The notes: generated by a model not told the origin, from the letters alone. DNA of 40,814 nt from DMER01 sp003451645 (GCA_031976175.1 DALYLR010000034.1:1-40814); one strand, 5' to 3'; shown: positions 24,628 to 31,353, numbered from the stretch's first letter. A program made the numbers and translations.

Positions 24628-24987
24628 CTATGGTTTCCAGTTTCGGCGCTCTGTGGGCGTCGTAAGTCTGAGCACGTCTGCATCCCTGCCCGCTGCCGTT
24701 GGGCGGACCTGTCCAGTCGGAACGACAAAGGGCGCGATGGGCCGGCCGTCTGCATCGACGGGGTTGCGCAAATCGCTTGTTCTGGGCCTCACGGTCAGCA
24801 GGTTGATGCCGGTGCGCTCTGCAATCTCGTCAGGCGTGGCAGGGCCATAGAGCAGCGCCGTGCGGATTTTGCCGAAGGCGCCATTCGCGTACCGGGCGGC
24901 ATAGGCAGCAGCGCGCTGGGAGGTGCCTTCGGCCTTGTAGTTGCCGGCGACTTTGGCGGTCAGGTCAAACGCGAGCTGGTCAGCCAT
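24628..24987 (-). CDS. Winged-helix DNA-binding protein (119 aa)
   Basis: Start MADQLAFDLTAKV, with GGAGG seven bases upstream; the longer frame starting at 25032 is not supported. The core (TPDEIAERTGINLLTVRPRTSDLR) is a helix-turn-helix of the type used to recognise nucleic acid, with a following wing (NPVDADGRPIAPFVVP). It overlaps the HNH gene stop by 8 bases. It may control replication genes or host targets. Confidence 0.7.
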   Translation of the reverse strand: MADQLAFDLTAKVAGNYKAEGTSQRAAAYAARYANGAFGKIRTALLYGPATPDEIAERTGINLLTVRPRTSDLRNPVDADGRPIAPFVVPTGQVRPTAAGRDADVLRLTTPTERRNWKP

Positions 24988-25498
24988 TGAGAACCTCCGA
25001 TGTGAGGCGCTTCCAATTTCGACCGTGCACAATCGCTGAAATCGTTTGCCTTTTGTGGCCTAGCGCTTTGGCGATCTGCGGTGCCCGCTCGCCGCGCTTA
25101 AACCGGCGGCACGCCTCCAAAACCTCGCTCTCAGTCAGGACGGCGCAGCAATGCTGCTCGCCATGCGGCTGCGTGCCGTGAGCGGCCTTATCAAGAGCAT
25201 TTTTCTTTGGCGTGCCCCATTCCAAATGGGCAGGATTAACACAGCGCTTCACGCCGCACTTATGAGTGGCATACAGGCCATTGGACGGGCCATGAGCGGC
25301 CTCACAGACGTATCTGTGAGCCGTTACTCGGCGGCGGTTTTCGTGGAAAAACCCATACCCTGTATCAAGCACAGTGTACGGCCAGATCAGGCAATCCTGG
25401 TGCTGAACACCAAGGGCAGCACTTAAGAAGCGCTTCTTCTGCGCAACATCTCTGCCGTAGAACGCCTTTTTGCGAACCTTCGCTTGACCGTCAGCCAT
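24980..25498 (-). CDS. HNH homing-type endonuclease (172 aa)
   Basis: HNH motif: TAHRYVCEAAHG (His61) followed by ATHKCGVKRCVNPAHLEWGT with Cys81, Cys86, Asn88 and His91, the signature of phage and intron HNH nucleases. Residues 120-165 look like an AP2/HTH-type recognition tail (LTESEVLEACRRFKRG ... GHKRQTISAIVHGRNW). It cuts DNA near its own gene and may be mobile. The ATG shares a base (TGATG) with the stop of a 35-aa peptide. Confidence 0.9.
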   Translation of the reverse strand: MADGQAKVRKKAFYGRDVAQKKRFLSAALGVQHQDCLIWPYTVLDTGYGFFHENRRRVTAHRYVCEAAHGPSNGLYATHKCGVKRCVNPAHLEWGTPKKNALDKAAHGTQPHGEQHCCAVLTESEVLEACRRFKRGERAPQIAKALGHKRQTISAIVHGRNWKRLTSEVLNG

Positions 25499-25605
25499 CA
25501 GAACACCCCCGCCGCAATCAGCGCGAGAGCGCCCCAGAGGATCAGGGAAACCGGGATGGCCCAGACAATGCCTTTGACGGTTGAGAGCTGGTCTTTGGGG
25601 GTCAT
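25498..25605 (-). CDS. 35-aa single-span membrane peptide after Cro-like gene
   Basis: Reads MTPKDQLSTVKGIVWAIPVS and continues with a strongly hydrophobic helix ending AAGVF. Its ATG overlaps the Cro-like stop by ATGA, and its stop shares one base with the HNH start (TGATG). This strict coupling supports translation. A small inner membrane peptide of unknown role. Confidence 0.6.
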   Translation of the reverse strand: MTPKDQLSTVKGIVWAIPVSLILWGALALIAAGVF

Positions 25606-25832
25606 GCTGATGCCCCTTCCCGCTTGCGGGGCTTGCGGCGGTCGAGGCCGAGCAGGCTGATCGCCGTGACTTCGCCGCCCGTCGCCTTCTCAAGGCGCAC
25701 AGCGAACGTCACCGAAGGCGTGCGGTTGTTGTCCCGTATGTCAGACAAATAGCCCTTTGAAGTGCCAAGGGCTTTGGCGAGGCGGGTCAGGGCGCCGTGT
25801 CCCTGCTTGTCAAGATATTGTGCTAGGGTCAT
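25602..25832 (-). CDS. Cro-like helix-turn-helix regulator (76 aa)
   Basis: Starts MTLAQYLDKQGHGALTRLAK, the usual opening of small Cro/C1-type repressors, with the HTH around residues 14-34 (LTRLAKALGTSKGYLSDIRD), then PSVTFAVRLEKATGGEV. The start at 25832 is chosen because the longer frame, beginning at 25886, would place coding sequence across the operator and promoter. No ribosome site precedes the ATG, which fits a leaderless transcript. It is the first gene of the leftward lytic unit and probably competes with the divergent repressor for the same operators. Confidence 0.85.
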   Translation of the reverse strand: MTLAQYLDKQGHGALTRLAKALGTSKGYLSDIRDNNRTPSVTFAVRLEKATGGEVTAISLLGLDRRKPRKREGASA

Positions 25833-25838
25833 AAACGC

Positions 25839-25868
25839 ATGGTTCGCAAACCGCGAACGCTTTGTCAA
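25839..25868 (-). promoter_or_regulatory. Leftward early promoter overlapping an operator
   Basis: On the minus strand, TTGACA (25868-25863) is followed after 18 bases by AACCAT (25844-25839), a partial -10 match. The predicted start falls at or near the Cro-like ATG, consistent with a leaderless message. The perfect operator repeat sits between the two boxes. The -35 is convincing, the -10 weak. Confidence 0.5.
25842..25858. promoter_or_regulatory. Perfect operator-type inverted repeat, site 1
   Basis: GTTCGC-AAACC-GCGAAC: two perfect 6-bp arms with a 5-base centre, in the Cro/CI divergent region. Related sites lie at 25878 and 25904, and in the 26.25-26.30 kb region. The arms and the 17-bp length fit a dimeric helix-turn-helix repressor binding site. 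Confidence 0.75.
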
Positions 25869-25877
25869 CGGGGAACC

Positions 25878-25894
25878 GTTCGCCATGTGCGTGA
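25878..25894. promoter_or_regulatory. Degenerate operator-like site, 36 bp from site 1
   Basis: GTTCGC-CATGT-GCGTGA keeps the left arm perfectly and differs at three positions in the right arm. It starts exactly 36 bp after site 1, the same interval as between the two rightward operators. It lies upstream of the CI-like gene. Confidence 0.4.
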
Positions 25895-25903
25895 CTACTT
25901 CAT

Positions 25904-25920
25904 TTTTGCAGCGTGCGAAA
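25904..25920. promoter_or_regulatory. Degenerate operator-like site at the CI-like start
   Basis: TTTTGC-AGCGT-GCGAAA differs from the perfect repeat at three of twelve arm positions and covers the possible GTG start of the CI-like gene. It may serve autoregulation. Support is modest. Confidence 0.3.
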
Positions 25921-25921
25921 A

Positions 25922-26239
25922 ATGGGCATGTCGAACGACCGCCCTTTTTACCTTAAGCAATGGCGCGAATATCGCGGCCTGAGCCAGCAGCGGCTTGCTG
26001 ACCGCATTGAAAGTTCCAAAGGATACATCTCAGACCTTGAGCGGGGGATCAGGCGCTACAACCAGGATTTGCTGGAAGCCCTTGCAGATGCGCTGAATTG
26101 CGACCCGGCAGACCTGCTGATCCGCGACCCCTCTGACCCCGAAGGCATCTGGTCTATCTGGGATCAAGTGCCCAAAACCGAACGCCCGCGACTCGTGGCG
26201 ATGATCCGCGCTCTTGTGGGGTCAAAAACCGGCAGCTAG
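25922..26239 (+). CDS. CI-like XRE-family repressor (about 105 aa)
   Basis: Single HTH_3 domain around residues 10-65 (YLKQWREYRGLSQQRLADRI, then SKGYISDLERGIRRY and DLLEALADALNCDPADLLIRDP), followed by a 30-residue helical tail. It is divergent from the Cro-like gene, so it is a candidate lysogeny repressor. Start is uncertain: ATG at 25922, ATG at 25928 or GTG at 25913; none has a ribosome site. It lacks the peptidase-type C-terminal domain that RecA-sensitive repressors have, so induction may use another route (inference). It is the first rightward gene. Confidence 0.85.
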   Translation: MGMSNDRPFYLKQWREYRGLSQQRLADRIESSKGYISDLERGIRRYNQDLLEALADALNCDPADLLIRDPSDPEGIWSIWDQVPKTERPRLVAMIRALVGSKTGS

Positions 26240-26245
26240 AAAAAA

Positions 26246-26262
26246 GTTCGCAGGGCGCGTAC
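26246..26262. promoter_or_regulatory. Near-perfect operator-type inverted repeat, rightward site A
   Basis: GTTCGC-AGGGC-GCGTAC: one mismatch from the perfect operator. It begins 36 bp before the perfect copy at 26282, the same interval as seen between the leftward sites. It lies in the short gap after the CI-like gene. Confidence 0.6.
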
Positions 26263-26281
26263 GTTTTGGGCTTGCCATAGG

Positions 26282-26298
26282 GTTCGCGTTATGCGAAC
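26282..26298. promoter_or_regulatory. Perfect operator-type inverted repeat, rightward site B
   Basis: GTTCGC-GTTAT-GCGAAC, the same arms and spacing as at 25842. It lies upstream of the 26324 gene, between the CI-like gene and the rightward operon. It probably controls the rightward lytic or early transcript. Confidence 0.75.
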
Positions 26299-26323
26299 GT
26301 CTGTCTCACACAAGGAGACAGAC

Positions 26324-26536
26324 ATGCACAGCAACACAGCAATTTGGATGGCCGCAACGATCTCGCACCACGAGGCCATCGCTAAAACCGAAAAGTCGGC
26401 CAATCACTTCATGGCTCAGAGCTTTCGCAGCGACCTGAGCGACGACGAGGCCACTTTCTGCGCTAACATGGCCGCCAAGCTTCAGGCTCAGGCGTCTGCC
26501 ATGAAAGCCCGCTTCCCCCGCATCGAACAGTTTTGA
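26324..26536 (+). CDS. Hypothetical small protein, first gene of rightward operon (70 aa)
   Basis: Start MHSNTAIWMAATISHHEAIA at an ATG preceded by AAGGAGAC; a longer in-frame start at 26291 would run through the operator. Helical, soluble, no recognised family. Operator sites directly upstream suggest that it is expressed on repressor loss. Confidence 0.7.
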   Translation: MHSNTAIWMAATISHHEAIAKTEKSANHFMAQSFRSDLSDDEATFCANMAAKLQAQASAMKARFPRIEQF

Positions 26537-26551
26537 TCGGGGGAAGCAGAC

Positions 26552-26815
26552 ATGCACACACCCCACGAACACGGCGAAACCCTCAGCGAAGTCATCGAGC
26601 TTACGCTTGCTGCACTTGAGCGCGTAGCTCCGGGCACTCGGGTGCAAGACCTTTGCGTCATTGCAGAGGCCATCATCGAAGGCGCTAACGGCGCTGGCGT
26701 CTGGAGCTGTGAGCAATGGCAAGAGGCTTACGACGCTGCTCTTGAAGGCTCTCCCCGTTATGCCGCTGCTCACAAGGCTTGGCTGGCGGCTCGGGCTGGG
26801 AGGGTCGCGGCATGA
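26552..26815 (+). CDS. Hypothetical protein (87 aa)
   Basis: Begins MHTPHEHGETLSEVIELTLAAL, preceded by GGGGGAAG. A helical domain of unknown family with conserved-looking aromatic residues late in the protein (GVWSCEQWQEAYDAALEG). Its stop overlaps the next start by ATGA. Early rightward gene of unknown role. Confidence 0.65.
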   Translation: MHTPHEHGETLSEVIELTLAALERVAPGTRVQDLCVIAEAIIEGANGAGVWSCEQWQEAYDAALEGSPRYAAAHKAWLAARAGRVAA

Positions 26816-27078
26816 GCCCGGAGCAGATTACCGAAGCGCTGGACGAAATCATCAGCAACATCGCGGACGCGCACATCCTGATTGGCCGTCTGGAAAAGGC
26901 TTTCGATGCTGCCGCTAAGGCGAACCAGTCGGTTGATGTCGTCTATTCCGACATCTGGATGGATGCGGGCTTGGCTGAAAAGCGCAGAACCTTGCGGGCC
27001 TTTGAACTTGCTCTGGCCCGCGCGCAAAACATCACGCTGCCCGAGCATTTCGAGCGCCTGCGGACGGGTGTGGCATGA
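26812..27078 (+). CDS. Hypothetical helical protein (88 aa)
   Basis: ATG at 26812 is coupled to the previous stop (ATGA); the longer frame with an Arg/Gly-rich beginning is a shadow. Helical with a Leu/Ala pattern (ITEALDEIISNIADAHILI ... AFELALARAQNI). No recognised family. Confidence 0.65.
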   Translation: MSPEQITEALDEIISNIADAHILIGRLEKAFDAAAKANQSVDVVYSDIWMDAGLAEKRRTLRAFELALARAQNITLPEHFERLRTGVA

Positions 27079-27242
27079 ACCGCGAAACCATCACCATCGA
27101 ACTGAACGCCGATCCGCTTTGGGGCGCGCTCTGGATCGCCACGTTCGAAAGCTATGACGGCCCGGAGTCGCCAATCGGCTCTGGCCACACGCCAGTCGAT
27201 GCCCTTGAGGCGCTGCTAGAAATGGCGGGGGTTGAGGCATGA
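27075..27242 (+). CDS. Small hypothetical protein (55 aa)
   Basis: Starts MNRETITIELNADPLWGALW and ends LEMAGVEA. The core GALWIATFESYDGPESPIGSG has a beta-hairpin look. Start and stop overlap both neighbours by ATGA, which supports expression. Function unknown. Confidence 0.65.
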   Translation: MNRETITIELNADPLWGALWIATFESYDGPESPIGSGHTPVDALEALLEMAGVEA

Positions 27243-27562
27243 CCGACCTCTCCCGCGCCATCGCTGAAGAACAGCGCACCGCCGCTGCCCGCCGTTCCCT
27301 GAACGCATGGGCTGACATCACCAAGGCCATCTGCCCGCCTGCAATCCGCCTCCGAGAAATCCGTGAGCAGATCAAAGCCGTCTCAGATCGCCAGCGGGAA
27401 GCAGAGGCGCCGTACATCGCTGACGAGAAGGAAATCGAAGCGCAGATCGCTGCGCTGAAGGTCAAGCTCGCGGCCACTTACGAAGAACGCTGCCGGGTCG
27501 CGGCGCCGTTCGAGACTGAACTGGACAAGCTGTATGATGAGGAGAACCGGATCGATGGCTGA
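27239..27562 (+). CDS. Coiled-coil hypothetical protein (107 aa)
   Basis: Rich in Ala, Glu, Arg and Lys with heptad-like spacing through residues 35-95 (LREIREQIKAVSDRQREAEAP ... IEAQIAALKVKLAATYEERC). No enzymatic motif. It overlaps the previous stop by ATGA and the next start by 8 bases. It sits just before the annealing protein and may be its partner (inference). Confidence 0.7.
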   Translation: MTDLSRAIAEEQRTAAARRSLNAWADITKAICPPAIRLREIREQIKAVSDRQREAEAPYIADEKEIEAQIAALKVKLAATYEERCRVAAPFETELDKLYDEENRIDG

Positions 27563-28238
27563 CGATATGATGGGCGGACAGTTCCGCCCCCAAACAGTAA
27601 CACTTTGGAGCCCTGAACGCGGCGCGCTGGCCAAAGCAATGGCCAAGGCGCAAGGCGATCTAGGCCCCGTCCTGAAGGACAAGACAAACCCGGCGTTCCG
27701 GGCGAAATACGCCGACCTTGGCGCGGTTCTGGAAGCAATCCTCCCTGCCATGAACCGGGCTGGCCTCTCCCTCATCCAGTCGCCGTCATACGACGGCAAC
27801 CTGGTCGGCGTTACCTCTATCCTGCTTCACGAGTCCGGCGAATGGATGGAAGCAACGCTCCACATGAAGCCGGTCAAGATGGACCCGCAAGGCATCGGAT
27901 CGTGCATCACCTACGCACGCCGCTACGCTGCGCTGGCGATTGCCGGCGCTGCTCCGGAAGACGATGACGGCAATGCAGCCAGCGCGGCCGAGCCTCGTGG
28001 GCAGAAAGTGCCGCGCGTGGATGTCGGCCCATTGGACAGCACCATGTCCAACAAGGACGTGAAAGACATGCACGCCAAGCTGTCGCGCGGCATCAACGCC
28101 TGCAACTCTGTCGAGGCTCTGAAAGAATGGGTCAAGGCGTGGTCTGACGATCTGGACAAGCTGCCGGAAGAAATCGCGGACGATCTGCGCGGCCTCTGGT
28201 CTGCGCGCCGTGACGAGCTGAAAGCGGTTGAAGCCTGA
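27555..28238 (+). CDS. erf: ERF-family single-strand annealing protein (227 aa)
   Basis: The ERF core is visible as NPAFRAKYADLGAVLEAILPAM (around residues 35-57), then LSLIQSPSYDGNLVGVTSIL and DPQGIGSCITYARRYA (around 113-130), the family signature. The C-terminal half is disordered and charged. ERF proteins anneal complementary single strands in phage recombination. The ATG at 27555 is chosen because the family start follows. It sits with NinB and an HNH protein, a typical recombination cluster. Confidence 0.9.
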   Translation: MADDMMGGQFRPQTVTLWSPERGALAKAMAKAQGDLGPVLKDKTNPAFRAKYADLGAVLEAILPAMNRAGLSLIQSPSYDGNLVGVTSILLHESGEWMEATLHMKPVKMDPQGIGSCITYARRYAALAIAGAAPEDDDGNAASAAEPRGQKVPRVDVGPLDSTMSNKDVKDMHAKLSRGINACNSVEALKEWVKAWSDDLDKLPEEIADDLRGLWSARRDELKAVEA

Positions 28239-28636
28239 TGAACCGCCAGACCTTTCACGTCACGTCCCGAGGCCAGCTAGAGACCGCATTCCGTTATGCG
28301 GCTGGCCTGAACTTCTACCCGTTCGTGGTCGAAGTGCGGGACGTGACGCGGACGGATGACCAGAACCGGATGCTCTGGCCCCTTCTCGGCAAGTTCGAGG
28401 ATCAGGCCACAATCCGTGGACAGAAGTTCGCAGATCACCAGTGGAAAAGCATCTTTCTGGAAGCCCTCGGGCATGAGCAGGAAATGCTGCCCTCTCTGGA
28501 CGGGAGCCGGTGGTTTGCGGCCGGGCTGCGGTCGTCAAAGCTGGGCAAGCGGTCGTTCAGCGACTTGCTGGAACTGATACAGGCAGAGGCCGCAACGCGC
28601 GGTGTGGATCTGGGGCGGGTCAATGGAGAAGCGTAA
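28238..28636 (+). CDS. ninB: NinB-like recombination protein (132 aa)
   Basis: Contains the NinB/Orf core: residues about 30-60 (FVVEVRDVTRTDDQNRMLWPLL), the helix QWKSIFLEALGHEQEMLPSL, and RSSKLGKRSFSDLLELIQAEA near the C-terminus, with conserved Trp and Arg. NinB/Orf proteins load recombinases and bind single-stranded DNA. It shares one base (TGATG) with the ERF stop. Confidence 0.88.
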   Translation: MNRQTFHVTSRGQLETAFRYAAGLNFYPFVVEVRDVTRTDDQNRMLWPLLGKFEDQATIRGQKFADHQWKSIFLEALGHEQEMLPSLDGSRWFAAGLRSSKLGKRSFSDLLELIQAEAATRGVDLGRVNGEA

Positions 28637-28985
28637 GCCGCTCACCCGCGCCCAGCTCGCCACGCTCGTTCTCGAACAGCAAGGCAAGTGCGCCGCCTGC
28701 GGATCAAAGCTGGACTTCGAAAAGAAGGGCCAGGTTGTTGATGAACATATCGTGCCCCTGTTTTCAGGCGGCACAAACGACACAGACAATAGGGAGCTTC
28801 GCTGCAAGCCCTGTGCGACCGAGAAGACAATAGCCGAGGCCCCGGATCGCGCCAAGGTCCGCCGCATTGAAGGCAAGAAAACGCAGGCTGACAGACGCCA
28901 GCGCGCCAAGGCGTCCGGTACGCACAGGAAGTGGCCGAGTAGGAAGATTGAAGGACGCCCGTTTGGGCAAAGGAGAGAGAAGTGA
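28623..28985 (+). CDS. HNH endonuclease-like protein (120 aa)
   Basis: Zinc-finger-like HNH core: GKCAACGSKLDFEKKG with two Cys, then VVDEHIVPLFSGG with the central His, then NDTDNRELRCKPC with Asn and Cys pairs, then the basic tail KTQADRRQRAKASGTHRKWP. The fold is typical of small phage HNH nucleases that nick DNA, often near recombination or terminase genes. It overlaps NinB by 14 bases. Confidence 0.85.
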   Translation: MEKRKPLTRAQLATLVLEQQGKCAACGSKLDFEKKGQVVDEHIVPLFSGGTNDTDNRELRCKPCATEKTIAEAPDRAKVRRIEGKKTQADRRQRAKASGTHRKWPSRKIEGRPFGQRREK

Positions 28986-28986
28986 G

Positions 28987-29400
28987 ATGGGAAGAACACG
29001 AACAGTATTGAGTTTTGAAAACTTGCGGCGCGCAAACACGCTCCGTTTGCCAACATTTAAAAACCGGCGCGGCGAGCCTGCGCACAGCGAGCCAGATGGG
29101 TCAGACTGGGCGTTGTCAACTTGGTGCAATGCGGTGCTGGGCGAGTTGGGAGAGCTGGCCAATCTGATTAAGAAGGTTGAACGCGGTGACCTCACGCTGG
29201 AGGAAGCCCGCGCCGATCTGGGCAAAGAATGCGCGGACGTGGTGACGTATCTTGACATCCTCGCGTTTCGTATCGGCGTTGATCTGGGCCGCGAGACGGT
29301 GAGCAAGTTCAACGAAGTTTCGCGCCGTGTCGGGTCGCCTGTTTTGATGGACGAAACCGATGCTGGTTATCCGTATCTGCACAAGGACCCCACACAATGA
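28987..29400 (+). CDS. MazG-like nucleotide pyrophosphohydrolase (137 aa)
   Basis: The MazG-type helical core is visible: NAVLGELGELANLIKKVERG, then LGKECADVVTYLDILAFRIG and LGRETVSKFNEVSRRV. The E-x-x-E ... E-x-x-D metal-binding pattern corresponds to GELGELAN and KECADVV. Such phage enzymes hydrolyse nucleoside triphosphates or alarmones. The start MGRTRT is one base after the HNH stop, with GGAGAG upstream. A longer frame through the HNH gene is a shadow. Confidence 0.85.
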   Translation: MGRTRTVLSFENLRRANTLRLPTFKNRRGEPAHSEPDGSDWALSTWCNAVLGELGELANLIKKVERGDLTLEEARADLGKECADVVTYLDILAFRIGVDLGRETVSKFNEVSRRVGSPVLMDETDAGYPYLHKDPTQ

Positions 29401-29657
29401 CTGACAAATCCGGCGGGGCGGCGTTTCCGCTAACGCAAATGAAAAAAGCAATGCGGATTGTGACGCGTGATGTTCTGCCCACTGAATGCCCGTGGCTTTC
29501 GCAGCCAATTTTGGAAGGCCAAACCGTGTTTGTCTACAGCGGACCCACCTATGGATGCATAGGTGATGGAGAGGCTGTGACACGAGAGTATGACGAGACG
29601 CCGTTTTTCGAATTGCCGTCCGACGCCCTCACCGCCCGCCAAGGAGAAACGAAATGA
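29397..29657 (+). CDS. Hypothetical small protein (86 aa)
   Basis: Mostly beta, no transmembrane segment, no recognised family; contains GQTVFVYSGPTYGCIGDGEA, which has a barrel-like look. Coupled by ATGA overlaps to the MazG-like and next genes. Accessory gene of unknown role. Confidence 0.65.
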   Translation: MTDKSGGAAFPLTQMKKAMRIVTRDVLPTECPWLSQPILEGQTVFVYSGPTYGCIGDGEAVTREYDETPFFELPSDALTARQGETK

Positions 29658-30064
29658 CAGAGGCAATGAAGGCGCTGGATGAGATTGATGGACTCGCGGC
29701 GGAAATCAAAACGCTCGTCAAGCTTGGTCCGCTGACCCAGTTTGAGCACGAGGAATTGCGCCTTGCTGTCAATGGGATGACCAGCCTCCTCCCCACACTC
29801 CGCGCCGCGCTTGCTCCGCCTGCGGATGGGGAGGTAGAGGCGATCGCCGCGAGATTAAGCGCAGCCATGAACGACACTCGCACACCGTTTCAGCTCTTGG
29901 CAGATGCTGACAAGCTTCTCCGCCTTTTGGCTGCCGAGCGGGAGAGGCGGGTGGAGGTGGAGGCCAAGCTAGAGAACGCTTACGCCGCTATTCATCGGCA
30001 AATCGACGAAATTCATCCCGTTCGCGTTACCGATGAACAAATCGCCACTCTCACAAAGGACTGA
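29654..30064 (+). CDS. Hypothetical helical protein (136 aa)
   Basis: Predicted all-helical (AEIKTLVKLGPLTQFEHEEL, LRAALAPPADGEVEAI, then a charged coil ERERRVEVEAKLENAYAAIH). No family. Coupled to the previous gene by ATGA; the next gene follows after a short gap. Confidence 0.65.
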   Translation: MTEAMKALDEIDGLAAEIKTLVKLGPLTQFEHEELRLAVNGMTSLLPTLRAALAPPADGEVEAIAARLSAAMNDTRTPFQLLADADKLLRLLAAERERRVEVEAKLENAYAAIHRQIDEIHPVRVTDEQIATLTKD

Positions 30065-30067
30065 GCC

Positions 30068-30601
30068 ATGACACACACGACTGAAGAGCTTGAGAAGATG
30101 ATGGCGGAGGCAACGCCGGGGCCAATCAGATTGATGGACGGCGACCCACTGTCTGTGGACTTTCATGCTGCCGTCTACGTGCCAAAAATGACTGGCGCAA
30201 CTCCGGTTACAAAGCTGGCCGCCAACGCCGCCCTCATCGTCGCAGCAGTCAACGCGCTGCCTGAGCTTGTGGCGTTGAGGAAGGAGAACGAGAGGCTGAA
30301 GGAGGCGCTGGAAAAGCTAACAGACTGCCAGCCCGTCCCGAAGGTATACAAGTACACCGGCACAGCGGAAGTCGATGTCGAAAGCATGTTCGACGTTGGC
30401 CATCGCCACAAGAGCGGAAAGCAGCCGCGCGACTACCTGATGTCGTGGCTCTCCATGTTTCGCCCGTTTGCATACGCAACTAAGGACGATAGCTGGGGCG
30501 AACTTGAGAAACTGATCAGTATCGTGATGAATAACTACGTGCAAATTTTGGTAAGGGCTGAGGCCGCCCGCGCCGCGCTCAGCCAGGAGGCCGGATCGTG
30601 A
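30068..30601 (+). CDS. Ea22/Ead-like accessory phage protein (177 aa)
   Basis: The N-terminal part contains the phrase NAALIVAAVNALPELVALRK, common in Ead/Ea22-like and related accessory phage proteins, followed by a coil (ENERLKEALEKLTDCQ). The rest is unknown. These early proteins are non-essential under laboratory conditions in other phages. A function is not known. Confidence 0.65.
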   Translation: MTHTTEELEKMMAEATPGPIRLMDGDPLSVDFHAAVYVPKMTGATPVTKLAANAALIVAAVNALPELVALRKENERLKEALEKLTDCQPVPKVYKYTGTAEVDVESMFDVGHRHKSGKQPRDYLMSWLSMFRPFAYATKDDSWGELEKLISIVMNNYVQILVRAEAARAALSQEAGS

Positions 30602-30993
30602 TCGACGCAGACAAAGCAGAGTTCAGAAGGCTGGTGGAGCAATGGCAGCTTGCCTTCGCAAGGCGCCCCGCCTTTGGTATCGACGGCGACAAGAAAGCCG
30701 AAGCCTTTTATCAGACGGCTGAGCATCAATTGCTGCACTTCGTTACGTCACACGCCAGCGAGCTTCTGGCGCTGGTAGAGGCGGATGGGTGGCGGACGAT
30801 TGATCAGTGCCCGCCTCATAGCAGGATCATTGCCTCTGGATGGCAAAAGCCATCGCGCACCGTTAAAGGCTACTGGTGGGTTCACGAGGATGTGGCGGAC
30901 GAAAAGGGGCGTCCTATCGACCGACCTCACGCGATGTATTTCCGACTGCTTCCTGAGCGCCCAGATTTTCCACCCCCGGAGCCCGCACAATGA
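30598..30993 (+). CDS. DUF551-like accessory protein (131 aa)
   Basis: Helical N-terminal half followed by the pattern DGWRTIDQCPPHSRIIASGW and VKGYWWVHED, the WxxIDxxPP motif seen in DUF551-type phage proteins. Starts at GTG overlapping the previous stop. Family members have no established function. Confidence 0.65.
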   Translation: MIDADKAEFRRLVEQWQLAFARRPAFGIDGDKKAEAFYQTAEHQLLHFVTSHASELLALVEADGWRTIDQCPPHSRIIASGWQKPSRTVKGYWWVHEDVADEKGRPIDRPHAMYFRLLPERPDFPPPEPAQ

Positions 30994-31292
30994 CACGAGA
31001 GACGCTGAAACACGCACTTGCAATCCTGGCGCTCGGAGTGATGGCGGGGTGTGGGGAGCAGGACTGTCCGCAGCACATTGTCTACATCGACACGAGAATG
31101 CCTGACGCCGTAGCGGTCAATTATTCCATTGGCGTGATCTGCGTTCTTGACCAGTACCGCGCCGGAGAGCGTCTGTTTTTCAACTGCGATAAAGAATGCG
31201 AGGCGGCAAGCCCTGGCGAAAGCGGCGCAGCAGCGTGTGAAGCTGGCCGCCTGATCGGTGCCGCATGGGTAGCGGAAGGGTTTGCGCCATGA
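30990..31292 (+). CDS. Small secreted lipoprotein (100 aa)
   Basis: MTRETLKHALAILALGVMAGC is a lipoprotein signal peptide with the lipobox VMAGC; Cys21 would carry the lipid. The mature part is Cys-rich (about seven further Cys), which suggests disulfides in the periplasm. An early-region phage lipoprotein with this architecture is typical of envelope-modifying or superinfection-exclusion proteins (inference). No family named. It overlaps neighbours by ATGA. Confidence 0.7.
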   Translation: MTRETLKHALAILALGVMAGCGEQDCPQHIVYIDTRMPDAVAVNYSIGVICVLDQYRAGERLFFNCDKECEAASPGESGAAACEAGRLIGAAWVAEGFAP

Positions 31293-31351
31293 CCCGCCTC
31301 AACCCGGACGGCACGCAAGTCTGTATACAGAAGGACGAAAGCCATGAGTGA
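31289..31351 (+). CDS. 20-aa leader-like peptide
   Basis: MTRLNPDGTQVCIQKDESHE, coupled by ATGA to the preceding lipoprotein gene and overlapping the next start. Its end shares a 20-bp junction sequence with the end of the next gene. Too short to judge by composition; it may only be a coupling peptide. Confidence 0.35.
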   Translation: MTRLNPDGTQVCIQKDESHE

Positions 31352-31353
31352 GA
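31334..31353 (+). repeat. 20-bp direct repeat at a gene junction, copy 1
   Basis: GACGAAAGCCATGAGTGAGA occurs here and at 31584-31603, exactly 250 bp apart. In both places it encodes the C-terminus DESHE plus stop and the start of the next gene with MSE. It suggests a duplicated junction. Confidence 0.8.

Noticed and set aside
28421..28430. A GTTCGC half-site in the NinB-like gene as an operator
   Set aside because: There is no matching second arm at the 5-base spacing and it lies inside coding sequence.
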